Assembly: GCA_045602655.1 (NCBI GenBank)
Contig: JAZSBY010000097.1
Span: forward strand, 1-20,992
Direction of reading: 5' to 3'
Length of the DNA stretch: 20,992 nucleotides
Source: Fimenecus sp045602655
GTDB lineage: Bacteria > Bacillota > Clostridia > Oscillospirales > Acutalibacteraceae
In this document: positions 1-6,246 of the stretch, piece by piece
Layout of the letters: each line of letters begins with the position of its first letter
How positions within the stretch are numbered: the stretch's first letter is position 1
The notes under the pieces: generated by a model
The model's database searches: none
Seen by the model: the letters and a program-made list of their open reading frames with translations, nothing else
What the model was told of the DNA's origin: nothing
Program-made: the position numbers and the translations under genes

Positions 1-69
1 AGCACCTTTACCGTAATTCTTTTCTATTTGCAATAATGCAGTTTCAAGTGCTTTCTTTTTATCAGCCAT
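1..69 (-). CDS. recA: RecA recombinase, N-terminal fragment (runs off the window)
   Basis: Only the first 23 codons are inside the window. They read MADKKKALETALLQIEKNYG then KGA, which matches the well-conserved RecA N-terminus (family pattern M-ADKKKAL-AL-QIEK-GKGA). RecA is the ATP-dependent strand-exchange protein of homologous recombination and the co-protease that triggers LexA self-cleavage. The ATG is at 69-67, and a GAGGTAA ribosome site on the minus strand (75-81) supports it. A sigma-A promoter and a LexA box lie directly upstream, as expected for an SOS-induced recA. The remainder, including Walker motifs and DNA-binding loops, cannot be seen. Confidence 0.93.
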   Translation of the reverse strand, partial: MADKKKALETALLQIEKNYGKGA

Positions 70-86
70 TTTTATTACCTCGCTAT

Positions 87-138
87 CGCACAAATGTTCG
101 TTTGAATGTATTATATATTATTTCTTCTTAAAATGCAA
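87..138 (-). promoter_or_regulatory. recA promoter with Bacillus-type LexA (SOS) box
   Basis: On the minus strand, -35 TTGCAT (138-133), a 17-bp spacer and -10 TATAAT (115-110) form a strong sigma-A promoter. Just past the predicted start point lies CGAACATTTGTGCG (100-87). It matches the Firmicute LexA box CGAACNNNNGTTCG at all but one fixed position. Its place between the start point and the RBS suits repression by LexA. Confidence 0.85.
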
Positions 139-180
139 GTATTTTTCTATAATTTATTTAAAATATTTTTCAAAAAGGTC

Positions 181-209
181 TTGCAAATTGAAAGAGTTTC
201 TGTTAAAAT
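181..209 (+). promoter_or_regulatory. Sigma-A promoter of rpmB
   Basis: TTGCAA (181-186), a 17-bp spacer and TAAAAT (204-209), 57 bp ahead of the rpmB ATG. It diverges from the recA promoter. A second TATAAT at 245-250 has no usable -35 and lies too close to the RBS to be a likely -10. Confidence 0.65.
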
Positions 210-265
210 GTCTCTTGTTGTAATTTGATCATTTATCCCCGTGATATAATGAGGTGCCTTTTAAA

Positions 266-454
266 ATGGCAAAATGCGAATATTGTGGTAAAGACGTTGC
301 TTTCGGCATCAAGGTTTCTCACTCACACAGACGTTCAAACAGAACTTGGAAACCAAACGTTAAAAGAGTTAAGGCAGTTGTAAACGGTTCTCCTAAGAGA
401 GTTTATGCTTGCACTCGTTGCCTTCGTTCAGGTAAGGTTGAAAGAGCAGTTTAA
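266..454 (+). CDS. rpmB: 50S ribosomal protein L28, zinc-binding form
   Basis: A 62-residue protein beginning MAKCEYCGKDVAFG, with the L28 core (SHSHRRSNRTWKPN, then RV near the middle). L28 is a small component of the large ribosomal subunit. A CxxC near the N-terminus (CEYC) and a second CxxC near the C-terminus (CTRC) form the zinc ribbon of the C+ form; bacteria often swap this for a C- paralogue under zinc limitation. The ATG at 266 is preferred over an in-frame GTG at 254, because GAGGTG at 251-256 is then a ribosome site with normal spacing. The gene is monocistronic: its own promoter lies upstream and an intrinsic terminator follows 24 bp after the stop. Confidence 0.95.
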   Translation: MAKCEYCGKDVAFGIKVSHSHRRSNRTWKPNVKRVKAVVNGSPKRVYACTRCLRSGKVERAV

Positions 455-477
455 TTCAAATCTAATTAACGAAAATT

Positions 478-505
478 AACGCACATCATTCGATGTGCGT
501 TTTTT
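478..505 (+). terminator. Rho-independent terminator of rpmB
   Basis: Perfect 10-bp stem AACGCACATC / GATGTGCGTT with an ATTC loop, followed by a T-run (501-505). It lies directly behind the rpmB stop. Confidence 0.9.
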
Positions 506-523
506 CTTTGTGTTTAATTAAAG

Positions 524-600
524 GTCATTCTGAAGAATGAAGTGACGAAGAATCTCGGTTAGCTACATTTAAAGAAATTCTTCGTTACACTCAGAATGAC
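524..600. repeat. Palindromic dispersed repeat (MITE/REP-like)
   Basis: The left arm starts GTCATTCTGA and continues to ACGAAGAATCTC (524-556). The right arm (574-600) is its reverse complement from GAAATTCTTCGTTA to CAGAATGAC. The two arms align end to end apart from a 6-base insertion in the left arm, around a 17-base centre. The element has no coding capacity. The GTCATTCTGA...GAAGAATCT theme is one I recall as an intergenic repeat in many Firmicutes and other phyla. Only one copy is present here, so its repetitive nature in this genome is inferred. Confidence 0.7.
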
Positions 601-666
601 AAAGGCAGGCATGGAAGGAAAGCCACTACGCAAATTGTTTTACACTTTATGTTTTCAATTTTACAC
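601..666. other. Intergenic stretch with a 10-bp direct repeat
   Basis: No gene is seen between the dispersed repeat and the NifX-like stop codon. TTTTACACTT occurs at 638-647 and again at 659-668, one copy starting 21 bp after the other and running into the end of the coding region. No GC-rich terminator hairpin is visible for the minus-strand gene. Confidence 0.4.
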
Positions 667-1050
667 TTATTTACAGCCGTGTTCACCGCAAGTATGTCCT
701 TCACCGTGTTCGTGGTCGTGGTGGTCACATTTAGCATCAGGGTTATAATCGAGTTTTCCAACAAGGAATGAGATAACCGCACTGTTGCAATCCCCTTTTA
801 CTCCGCCATACCATTTGATGCCTGCTTCAGTTAATGCATTCTGTGCACCACCACCGATACCGCCACAGATAAGCACATCAACTCCGTTATCCTTTAAAAA
901 GCTGGACAATGCACCGTGTCCACTACCGTTTGTATTTACAATATTCATACTTACAATTTCATCATTCTGCACTTCGTAAATTTTGAACTGTTCTGTATGT
1001 CCGAAATGCTGAAACACTTGTTCATTTTCATAAGTTACCGCAATTTTCAC
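667..1050 (-). CDS. NifX/NifB C-terminal-like (dinitrogenase Fe-Mo cofactor domain) protein with His/Cys-rich tail
   Basis: 127 residues. Residues 1-107 follow the Nitro_FeMo-Co domain pattern: MKIAVTYE, QHFGHTEQFKIYEV, a short acidic turn, GVDVLICGGIGGGAQNAL and GIKWYGG. Stand-alone members of this family bind or carry iron-sulfur or Fe-Mo clusters. Many in non-nitrogen-fixing anaerobes have unknown roles, and none of the nif genes is visible here. The last 20 residues are unusually metal-ligand rich (six His and three Cys), suggesting an added metal-binding tail. The start is GTG at 1050, with ribosome site GGAGT on the minus strand around 1056-1062. The gene stands alone, divergent from the large plus-strand gene, with its own promoter. 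The domain is clear; the biological role is not. Confidence 0.75.
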   Translation of the reverse strand: MKIAVTYENEQVFQHFGHTEQFKIYEVQNDEIVSMNIVNTNGSGHGALSSFLKDNGVDVLICGGIGGGAQNALTEAGIKWYGGVKGDCNSAVISFLVGKLDYNPDAKCDHHDHEHGEGHTCGEHGCK

Positions 1051-1077
1051 AATATCAACTCCTTTGATTATAGGTTA

Positions 1078-1106
1078 ATTATATACCCAATGGGAAATAA
1101 AATCAA
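1078..1106 (-). promoter_or_regulatory. Promoter of the NifX-like gene with palindromic spacer
   Basis: Minus-strand -35 TTGATT (1106-1101), 17-bp spacer, -10 TATAAT (1083-1078). The spacer holds CCCATTGGG, a palindrome around its centre base. It could be an operator, but no regulator can be named. Confidence 0.6.
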
Positions 1107-1115
1107 TATGTATAT

Positions 1116-1139
1116 CGGGTTGTCGGAGACGCCGACCCC
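1116..1139. repeat. Short hairpin repeat between divergent promoters
   Basis: CGGGTTGTCGGAGACGCCGA followed by CCC forms a hairpin: GTCGG/CCGAC around AGACG, extended by GGG/CCC after a two-base bulge. It is much more GC-rich than its surroundings. It resembles GGGGTCGGCGTC-type intergenic repeat units I recall from gut Clostridia, but only one copy is present here. Confidence 0.5.
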
Positions 1140-1164
1140 TGCGAATAAAAAGAATTATTTTACT

Positions 1165-1192
1165 TTTACATTTTTTATGGTATTATTATAAT
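1165..1192 (+). promoter_or_regulatory. Promoter of the GH38/57-like gene
   Basis: TTTACA (1165-1170), 16-bp spacer, TATAAT (1187-1192), 32 bp ahead of the ATG at 1225. A GAGGAGAG ribosome site follows at 1211-1218. Confidence 0.65.
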
Positions 1193-1224
1193 TGTTTATA
1201 CTTTTCAGGTGAGGAGAGTTCAAA

Positions 1225-3720
1225 ATGATTGAGAATAAAATACACATAGCATACGGTTTTCACGTTAACTGTTATCACTCTTACCGTGGAGATACCAATG
1301 ATAATTTAGGATTTGGCTCGGATATAAGAATTATCAGAAAAATCCTTGATACTCTTACGGAATTCAATGAACAAGGCATTCCCGTAAAAGGCACTTGGGA
1401 CACAGAAAACTTTTTTTCTTTACAGAAAATTCTGCCCGAATATGCTCCCGACATCATTGAGAAAATGAAAAAGAGAGTAGAAAAATATGGTGATGAGAAC
1501 ATCATAATGGGGTACAACAATGGTGCTTTGTCCGCTATGACAGAAGATGAATTCTGCGAAAGTATCAATCTTGCTATTACCAATCCTGACGGTAGCGGTC
1601 TCCAAGATATTTTTGGCACTTGCGAGAAGATTGTTCGTCCGCAGGAGGTTATGTTTACTCCGTCACAAGTAAGTTTGTATAATAAGTTAGGCGTCAAAGC
1701 ACTTTGTCTGTATTACAGTTGCGTACCTTTTGATGCTTTCAGGACAATTATTCCAAGACTTAGTGACGAAGAAGCATTCAACCCACTCACCTACACCTAT
1801 AATGGTGAAAGTATGACAATTATCCCTACATATTCAAACTCCGATGTCTGCGATGCAGGTTGTCTTCGTGCTTGGGTTAAAGATTTGCGTAAAAAACAGG
1901 AAAGTGCCGAAATCAACAATGACCTTTTCTTGTTTATAAATATGGATGCTGATGCAATTTTCTGGGAAACCATTGACCTTGGTAAATTTACGGGCAAAGT
2001 TGCAAATACTGACGGTATTCACGGGCTTGTTAAAGAAATTGCTGATTTACCATACATTGTTTTTGACACTCCCGGCGGATACATTAAAAATCACAAGCCA
2101 ATTGGCAAAATCGAGTTTACTCATGACACCGCTGACGGTAATTTCACAGGCTATGCTTCTTGGTCGGAAAAACCGTTCAACAGAAAAATATGGACACGAA
2201 TTGAAAGAGCAAGAGCAATGTCAAAGGTTACAAGTGACCGTGATATGCTTTCTCCGTCATTCAACAATCGTGTTTTGTTACTCTCAACAACTCATTTTGG
2301 ACTTGCAACTCCCGTGCTTAACATTCAAAGGGAAAAAACTGCACTTGAACTCAGTGATAAGGTTATTGCTGACGAGATTTCCAATATGCCTGAAACTAAA
2401 AAAATCACAGTTCATAATACAACAAATTCGCCATTACAATGTGTTCAGGTTGAGATTAAGGAAAAGATTTTAGATATTTCTTGTATGACAGTTAAGGCTC
2501 GTGACCTTGAAAGTTTTGTTGCCGTGCCTACTGCTGATGATTTTTCATCTGCATATCTTATGTTGAAATTCAAAAAGAACAAGAAGAAATACGAACTTGA
2601 AATCGGTTTTGACGGTGAATGTAAAAAGCCTGCATTTAAAAATCTTCTTGAAACACCAAGAATGTCAATTATGTTTTCACCTAATGGAAATATCGCTTTT
2701 GTACACTGCGACGGAAGAAAAATCGGTGATTACGATTTCTTACAATCCTACATTACTTATGGTAAAAATAAATATAATTTTGAAAATGCAGTTACAACTC
2801 CCCTTTCCCTTGCAGGAAATGGCGAAGGTGTGAGAATTCAGGGTGAAATTCACTTACCAAAAGAGATTAAATCAGGCAGTTTCACTTTTGATTTCTTTAA
2901 AACTGATTTTTCTGATGCCATATTTGTTCGTACAACTGTTAATTACCCATACACAGCGGAAACAACATCAATTTCAACTGAGAATTCTGCTCTTGGCAGA
3001 TACAGTGATATGAATTGGAAAGAAGCAGTACCTTTCCAGATTACACCTACACTCAATGGTGATATTTCAGTTATAAAAAGAAACTTTATGGATGATATTT
3101 CTTCATTCAGGACACAGAGTTTCCCTGAATGTGACGATAAAAACAAGAAAGTTGACTCATTTAATCATCAACTGACGGGTGGATTTGTGGGACTTTACGA
3201 CGAAAACGGCGGTATTGTTGTTGCCAATGCTCGTCAGGTGCTTTCTTCTATGGCTCATTGTCCTATGAGATTGGAAAAGGACAAAACCGTAAGAATGAAT
3301 CCTTTTGGCACTTATTATGGCAACCAAAGACATCATTTCAGTCGAGCAAATGATGAAATTCTTGACACCTACACACTTGTTGCAGCACAGGGTAAGAGTA
3401 TTGCTCCGTCATATAACGGAAGTTCTGAAACTGCTGTTTTCGGACTTTACCCAATGGCAAAAGATGGACTTTCGGACAGCGAAAAGCAAGAAATCTGTGC
3501 TTTTGCAGACGGTGCTTTAATCACTGCACCTGAAAATAAGTGTATAGCACCATTCGCAGATGATAACATAATACTTCGAGATGCCAATGCTGACGGAATA
3601 AATGAAAAAGACCTGAAAAATCCTGTTATGACAGGCATTTCAGGTAACCTTGGAAAATATGTTACAAAGGGTGTTAAGGCAATTACACATATTGTTACAA
3701 CTCAGATTAAGGCAAAATAA
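1225..3720 (+). CDS. Large putative glycoside hydrolase, GH38/GH57-like barrel
   Basis: 831 residues with no signal peptide or membrane segment, so cytoplasmic. The N-terminal third looks like the (beta/alpha) barrel of the GH38/GH57/polysaccharide-deacetylase superfamily. It has a strand plus HVNCYHSYRGD (His13, His18, Arg21, Asp23), VKGTWDTENFF (Asp59, Glu61), MGYNNGALSAMTEDEF, IVRPQEVMFTPSQ (Glu141) and INMDADAIFW (Asp241, Asp243). These acidic and His positions are candidate catalytic or metal sites, but I cannot assign them. The rest (about 380-831) is mostly beta-rich, as in the C-terminal sandwich domains of alpha-mannosidase-like enzymes. The substrate is unknown. The ATG at 1225 has a strong GAGGAG site. 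The GntR regulator follows after 65 bp with its own promoter, so joint regulation is possible but not shown. Family assignment rests on recalled pattern only. Confidence 0.5.
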   Translation: MIENKIHIAYGFHVNCYHSYRGDTNDNLGFGSDIRIIRKILDTLTEFNEQGIPVKGTWDTENFFSLQKILPEYAPDIIEKMKKRVEKYGDENIIMGYNNGALSAMTEDEFCESINLAITNPDGSGLQDIFGTCEKIVRPQEVMFTPSQVSLYNKLGVKALCLYYSCVPFDAFRTIIPRLSDEEAFNPLTYTYNGESMTIIPTYSNSDVCDAGCLRAWVKDLRKKQESAEINNDLFLFINMDADAIFWETIDLGKFTGKVANTDGIHGLVKEIADLPYIVFDTPGGYIKNHKPIGKIEFTHDTADGNFTGYASWSEKPFNRKIWTRIERARAMSKVTSDRDMLSPSFNNRVLLLSTTHFGLATPVLNIQREKTALELSDKVIADEISNMPETKKITVHNTTNSPLQCVQVEIKEKILDISCMTVKARDLESFVAVPTADDFSSAYLMLKFKKNKKKYELEIGFDGECKKPAFKNLLETPRMSIMFSPNGNIAFVHCDGRKIGDYDFLQSYITYGKNKYNFENAVTTPLSLAGNGEGVRIQGEIHLPKEIKSGSFTFDFFKTDFSDAIFVRTTVNYPYTAETTSISTENSALGRYSDMNWKEAVPFQITPTLNGDISVIKRNFMDDISSFRTQSFPECDDKNKKVDSFNHQLTGGFVGLYDENGGIVVANARQVLSSMAHCPMRLEKDKTVRMNPFGTYYGNQRHHFSRANDEILDTYTLVAAQGKSIAPSYNGSSETAVFGLYPMAKDGLSDSEKQEICAFADGALITAPENKCIAPFADDNIILRDANADGINEKDLKNPVMTGISGNLGKYVTKGVKAITHIVTTQIKAK

Positions 3721-3723
3721 TCT

Positions 3724-3754
3724 TTGCTTTTTTTGAAAATATGTTGTATAGTAA
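3724..3754 (+). promoter_or_regulatory. gntR promoter with partial FadR-type operator over the -10
   Basis: TTGCTT (3724-3729), 17-bp spacer, TATAGT (3747-3752). ATGTTGTAT (3741-3749) is identical to the first nine bases of the left operator arm at ilvC. TTGTATAGTAA (3744-3754) matches TNGTNNNACNA except at two positions. This would fit weak autorepression. Confidence 0.5.
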
Positions 3755-3785
3755 GTTTTAATATTTCTTGATTGGGGAATGTTTT

Positions 3786-4472
3786 ATGGAAAATTTATCA
3801 CAGAGAATTGCCGAGACACTCAAAAAAATGATTGTTGAGGAGCATAAATATAATTACGGCGAAAAACTGCCTAACGAGAATGAGCTTTCACAAGAATTAG
3901 GGGTTAGCCGAACAACACTTCGTGAAGCTATTCGTACTCTTATTTCAAGCGGTGTGCTCGTAGTTAAACGAGGCAAAGGTACTTATGTATCGGAACAGTT
4001 TGACCAGTTTGCACACGAATTAGATGTGAACGATTTTATGAAAAAGCAGATTACATTGCGTGATTTGTATGAAACTCGTTTAATTATTGAGCCTGAGGCT
4101 GCAGCACTTGCTTGTAAGCGTGCGACGGATGAAGAAATTGACGAGATTCTTCGTCTTGGTGAAATCTGTCAGCAAGAATTAAAAAATGACCCGGGTGGAG
4201 CAAAGAGAATTGACTCCGAAAGTGCTTTTCACGGTGCAATACTCAAGGCATCACACAATGAATTTTTAGGTCAATTCTTACCTATTCTCACAAAGACAAT
4301 TCAAAAGACAATTGAACTCAACTACAATCTTGAAACAATTGCCGAAGAAGCTTATGAAGACCATATTATGATTATGAAATTCCTTAAAAACAGGGATTCA
4401 ATAGGTATGAAAAGTGCTCTTACCATTCACCTGCACCACGCAGTTATCAATGAACAGATAAGTTTTGAGTAA
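3786..4472 (+). CDS. FadR-subfamily GntR transcription regulator
   Basis: 228 residues. Residues about 5-72 are a GntR winged helix: LSQRIAETLKKMI, YGEKLPNENELSQELGVSRT, TLREAIRTLISSGVLVVKRG and KGTYV. From about 90 onward is an all-helical FCD ligand domain: LYETRLIIEPEAAALACKRA, then Asp and His in DSESAFHGAI, His in EDHIMIM and His in IHLHHAV. These are the Asp plus three His that bind a metal in FCD proteins. The ATG at 3786 is chosen because GGGGAA (3774-3779) is a ribosome site; the longer TTG frame from 3768 would include it. The gene lies 107 bp upstream of ilvC, whose promoter holds FadR-consensus operators. I infer it controls ilvC and itself. The effector is unknown; FCD proteins usually bind small carboxylates. 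Confidence 0.88.
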   Translation: MENLSQRIAETLKKMIVEEHKYNYGEKLPNENELSQELGVSRTTLREAIRTLISSGVLVVKRGKGTYVSEQFDQFAHELDVNDFMKKQITLRDLYETRLIIEPEAAALACKRATDEEIDEILRLGEICQQELKNDPGGAKRIDSESAFHGAILKASHNEFLGQFLPILTKTIQKTIELNYNLETIAEEAYEDHIMIMKFLKNRDSIGMKSALTIHLHHAVINEQISFE

Positions 4473-4488
4473 AATTTTAAAAAAGGTA

Positions 4489-4516
4489 TTGACAATTTAA
4501 TTTTATAATATATAAT
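4489..4516 (+). promoter_or_regulatory. ilvC promoter
   Basis: Consensus TTGACA (4489-4494), 16-bp spacer, TATAAT (4511-4516). The start point is expected near 4523, inside the left operator arm. No T-box or leader peptide is visible in the roughly 57-nt leader. Confidence 0.8.
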
Positions 4517-4557
4517 ATGTTGTATGACAACGCAAGTGAGATGTCAAACAACATATT
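4514..4557 (+). promoter_or_regulatory. Double FadR-type operator (long dyad) at ilvC
   Basis: Left arm AATATGTTGTATGACAA (4514-4530) and right arm ATGTCAAACAACATATT (4541-4557) are inverted copies matching at 15 of 17 positions. Each contains an 11-bp site of type TNGTNNNACNA: TTGTATGACAA (4520-4530) fits fully, and TTGTTTGACAT read on the minus strand (4551-4541) fits at all but the last base. The site centres (4525 and 4546) are 21 bp apart, two helical turns. Position over the -10 and start point suggests repression, probably by the adjacent GntR protein. Confidence 0.65.
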
Positions 4558-4579
4558 ATTTTTTTAGGAGATTTTAATT

Positions 4580-5605
4580 ATGCAGAAACAGAGAATGTTC
4601 TATCAGGAAGATTGTAATTTAGGTTTATTAGACGGCAAGACTATTGCAGTTATCGGTTACGGTAGCCAGGGTCACGCTCACGCTCTTAACGCTAAAGAGT
4701 CAGGTTGTAATGTTATTATCGGTCTTTACGAAGGCAGTAAGTCATGGGCAAAAGCTGAAAAGCAAGGTTTTGAAGTTTTCACTGCAGCAGAAGCAGCAAA
4801 GAAAGCTGACATCATTATGATTCTTATCAATGACGAATTACAGGCTGATATGTATAAGAAGGACATTGAACCAAACCTTAAAGAGGGCGATATGCTTATG
4901 TTTGCTCACGGTTTCAATGTTCATTTCGGTTGCATCACTCCCCCATCATTCGTTGATGTTACTATGATTGCTCCAAAAGGACCAGGTCATACAGTTCGTT
5001 CAGAATATCAGGCAGGTAAAGGTGTTCCTTGTCTTGTTGCTGTTCATCAGGACGCATCAGGTAAGGCTCTTGACAAGGCTCTTGCTTATGCACTTGCTAT
5101 CGGTGGTGCTCGTGCAGGTGTTCTTGAAACAGATTTCAGAACAGAAACAGAAACAGACCTCTTCGGTGAACAGGCAGTTCTTTGCGGTGGTGTTTGTGCA
5201 CTTATGCAGTCAGGTTTTGAAACACTTTGCGAAGCTGGTTACGACCCAAGAAATGCTTACTTCGAATGTATCCACGAAATGAAGCTTATCGTTGACCTTA
5301 TTTACCAGAGCGGTTTCGCTGGTATGAGATATTCAATTTCTAACACTGCTGAATACGGCGACTACATTACAGGTCCGAAAATCATTACCGACGAAACAAA
5401 GAAGGCTATGAAGAAAATTCTTTCAGACATTCAGGACGGTACATTCGCAAAAGAATTCTTGCTTGATATGTCACCTGCCGGCCGTCAGGTACACTTTAAG
5501 GCTATGAGAAAGTTAGCAGCTGAACATCCTGCTGAAAAAGTTGGTGAAGAAGTAAGAAAACTTTACAGTTGGAACAACGAAGAAGATAAGTTCATCAATA
5601 ACTAA
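4580..5605 (+). CDS. ilvC: Ketol-acid reductoisomerase (acetohydroxy acid isomeroreductase), class I
   Basis: 341 residues, the normal size of the short class I enzyme. It converts acetolactate or acetohydroxybutyrate to the dihydroxy acids of valine, isoleucine and leucine synthesis, using Mg2+ and NAD(P)H. The Rossmann motif IAVIGYGSQGHAHA is at 22-35. The cofactor-specificity loop reads LYEGSKSW, with serines 53 and 55 and Tyr50 where many relatives have Arg. The catalytic region shows MIAPKGPGHTVR, TETDLFGEQAVLCGG (metal-binding Asp and Glu) and AYFECIHEMKLIVDLIY (Glu residues of the knotted domain). The ATG at 4580 follows AGGAG at 4566-4570. The gene is monocistronic, ending at a strong terminator, so other ilv genes must lie elsewhere. 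Control probably comes from the upstream double operator rather than a T-box. Confidence 0.96.
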   Translation: MQKQRMFYQEDCNLGLLDGKTIAVIGYGSQGHAHALNAKESGCNVIIGLYEGSKSWAKAEKQGFEVFTAAEAAKKADIIMILINDELQADMYKKDIEPNLKEGDMLMFAHGFNVHFGCITPPSFVDVTMIAPKGPGHTVRSEYQAGKGVPCLVAVHQDASGKALDKALAYALAIGGARAGVLETDFRTETETDLFGEQAVLCGGVCALMQSGFETLCEAGYDPRNAYFECIHEMKLIVDLIYQSGFAGMRYSISNTAEYGDYITGPKIITDETKKAMKKILSDIQDGTFAKEFLLDMSPAGRQVHFKAMRKLAAEHPAEKVGEEVRKLYSWNNEEDKFINN

Positions 5606-5624
5606 TTTAATATATAAAAGATTA

Positions 5625-5668
5625 AGGGGATGTAAAAAACGAAAGTTTTTTACATCCCTTCTTTTTTG
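5625..5668 (+). terminator. Rho-independent terminator of ilvC
   Basis: Perfect 14-bp stem GGGATGTAAAAAAC / GTTTTTTACATCCC (5627-5640, 5645-5658) closed by a GAAA tetraloop, then TTCTTTTTT. It lies between convergent genes. It may also stop minus-strand transcripts, although the T-tract on that side is poorer. Confidence 0.92.
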
Positions 5669-5700
5669 CTTTTAGTGATTCTTATGGATTGATATACTTT

Positions 5701-6246
5701 TTATAATTCCTCCGTACTGTTATCCCACAGTATATCATCTTCTGACTGAAACAGATTTTGGTCCTTGGCAACATCCTTTTCCACCCATTCTTCTACGGGA
5801 ATTCCGTCAATATATAAACCTACAAGTTCAAAATTGCCTTTATGTATTTTAACAATAAGATATGCAGATTGTTCCTGTACACTAATATAACGCTGTACGG
5901 GTACAAAGGAATAATCATTCAGTTTAATTCGTGTTTCTCTGTTAATACGAATGTAATTTGGTACTTCCGGATTTGTTGTTTTAATTTCGCTAATCACAGC
6001 ATACCCGTCTTCGTCTTCACCGATTATACCGTATTTACCATCCTGATACAATTCAGCCACATCAGAAAGACTATAACTAATTTCACCATTGTAAATGCTG
6101 TAAACCTTAATTCTGAATTTATATTCTTTTCCGTATTTCTGCAAATCGACTTCAGCATTATTTCCGTAAGCAATCATTCCGACTGGCACAAGTAATTGAA
6201 TAACAATGGAAATAATGAGTATCGGAAGCATAATTCTTTTACGCAT
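5701..6246 (-). CDS. GDYXXLXY-like membrane-anchored protein
   Basis: 181 residues from the ATG at 6246. This start is preferred because GGAGGTGG sits just before it; an upstream in-frame ATG at 6261 has no such site. Residues about 5-25 form one membrane segment (MLPILIISIVIQLLVPVGMIAY), with the rest outside. The soluble part shows GKEYKFRIKVYSIYNGEISY, then GKYGIIGEDEDGYAVI and PNYIRI, which resembles the order of elements in GDYXXLXY-domain proteins, though the signature motif itself is degenerate. A second lobe (AYLIVKIHKGNFELVGLYIDG) follows. The start overlaps the stop of the preceding gene by 8 nt, so the two are translationally coupled. GDYXXLXY proteins typically neighbour DUF2157/DUF4401 membrane proteins, as appears to be the case here. 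The biochemical role is unknown. Confidence 0.6.
   Translation of the reverse strand: MRKRIMLPILIISIVIQLLVPVGMIAYGNNAEVDLQKYGKEYKFRIKVYSIYNGEISYSLSDVAELYQDGKYGIIGEDEDGYAVISEIKTTNPEVPNYIRINRETRIKLNDYSFVPVQRYISVQEQSAYLIVKIHKGNFELVGLYIDGIPVEEWVEKDVAKDQNLFQSEDDILWDNSTEEL

Noticed and set aside
591..1191. Small open frames on both strands around the NifX-like gene (for example 785-979, 916-1191)
   Set aside because: They are antisense or out-of-frame shadows without ribosome sites, and they overlap the promoter and repeat.
4514..4577. The long dyad plus the T-run at 4559-4565 as an attenuator hairpin for ilvC
   Set aside because: The predicted transcription start (about 4523) lies inside the left arm, so most of the stem cannot form in RNA. 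A DNA operator explains it better.
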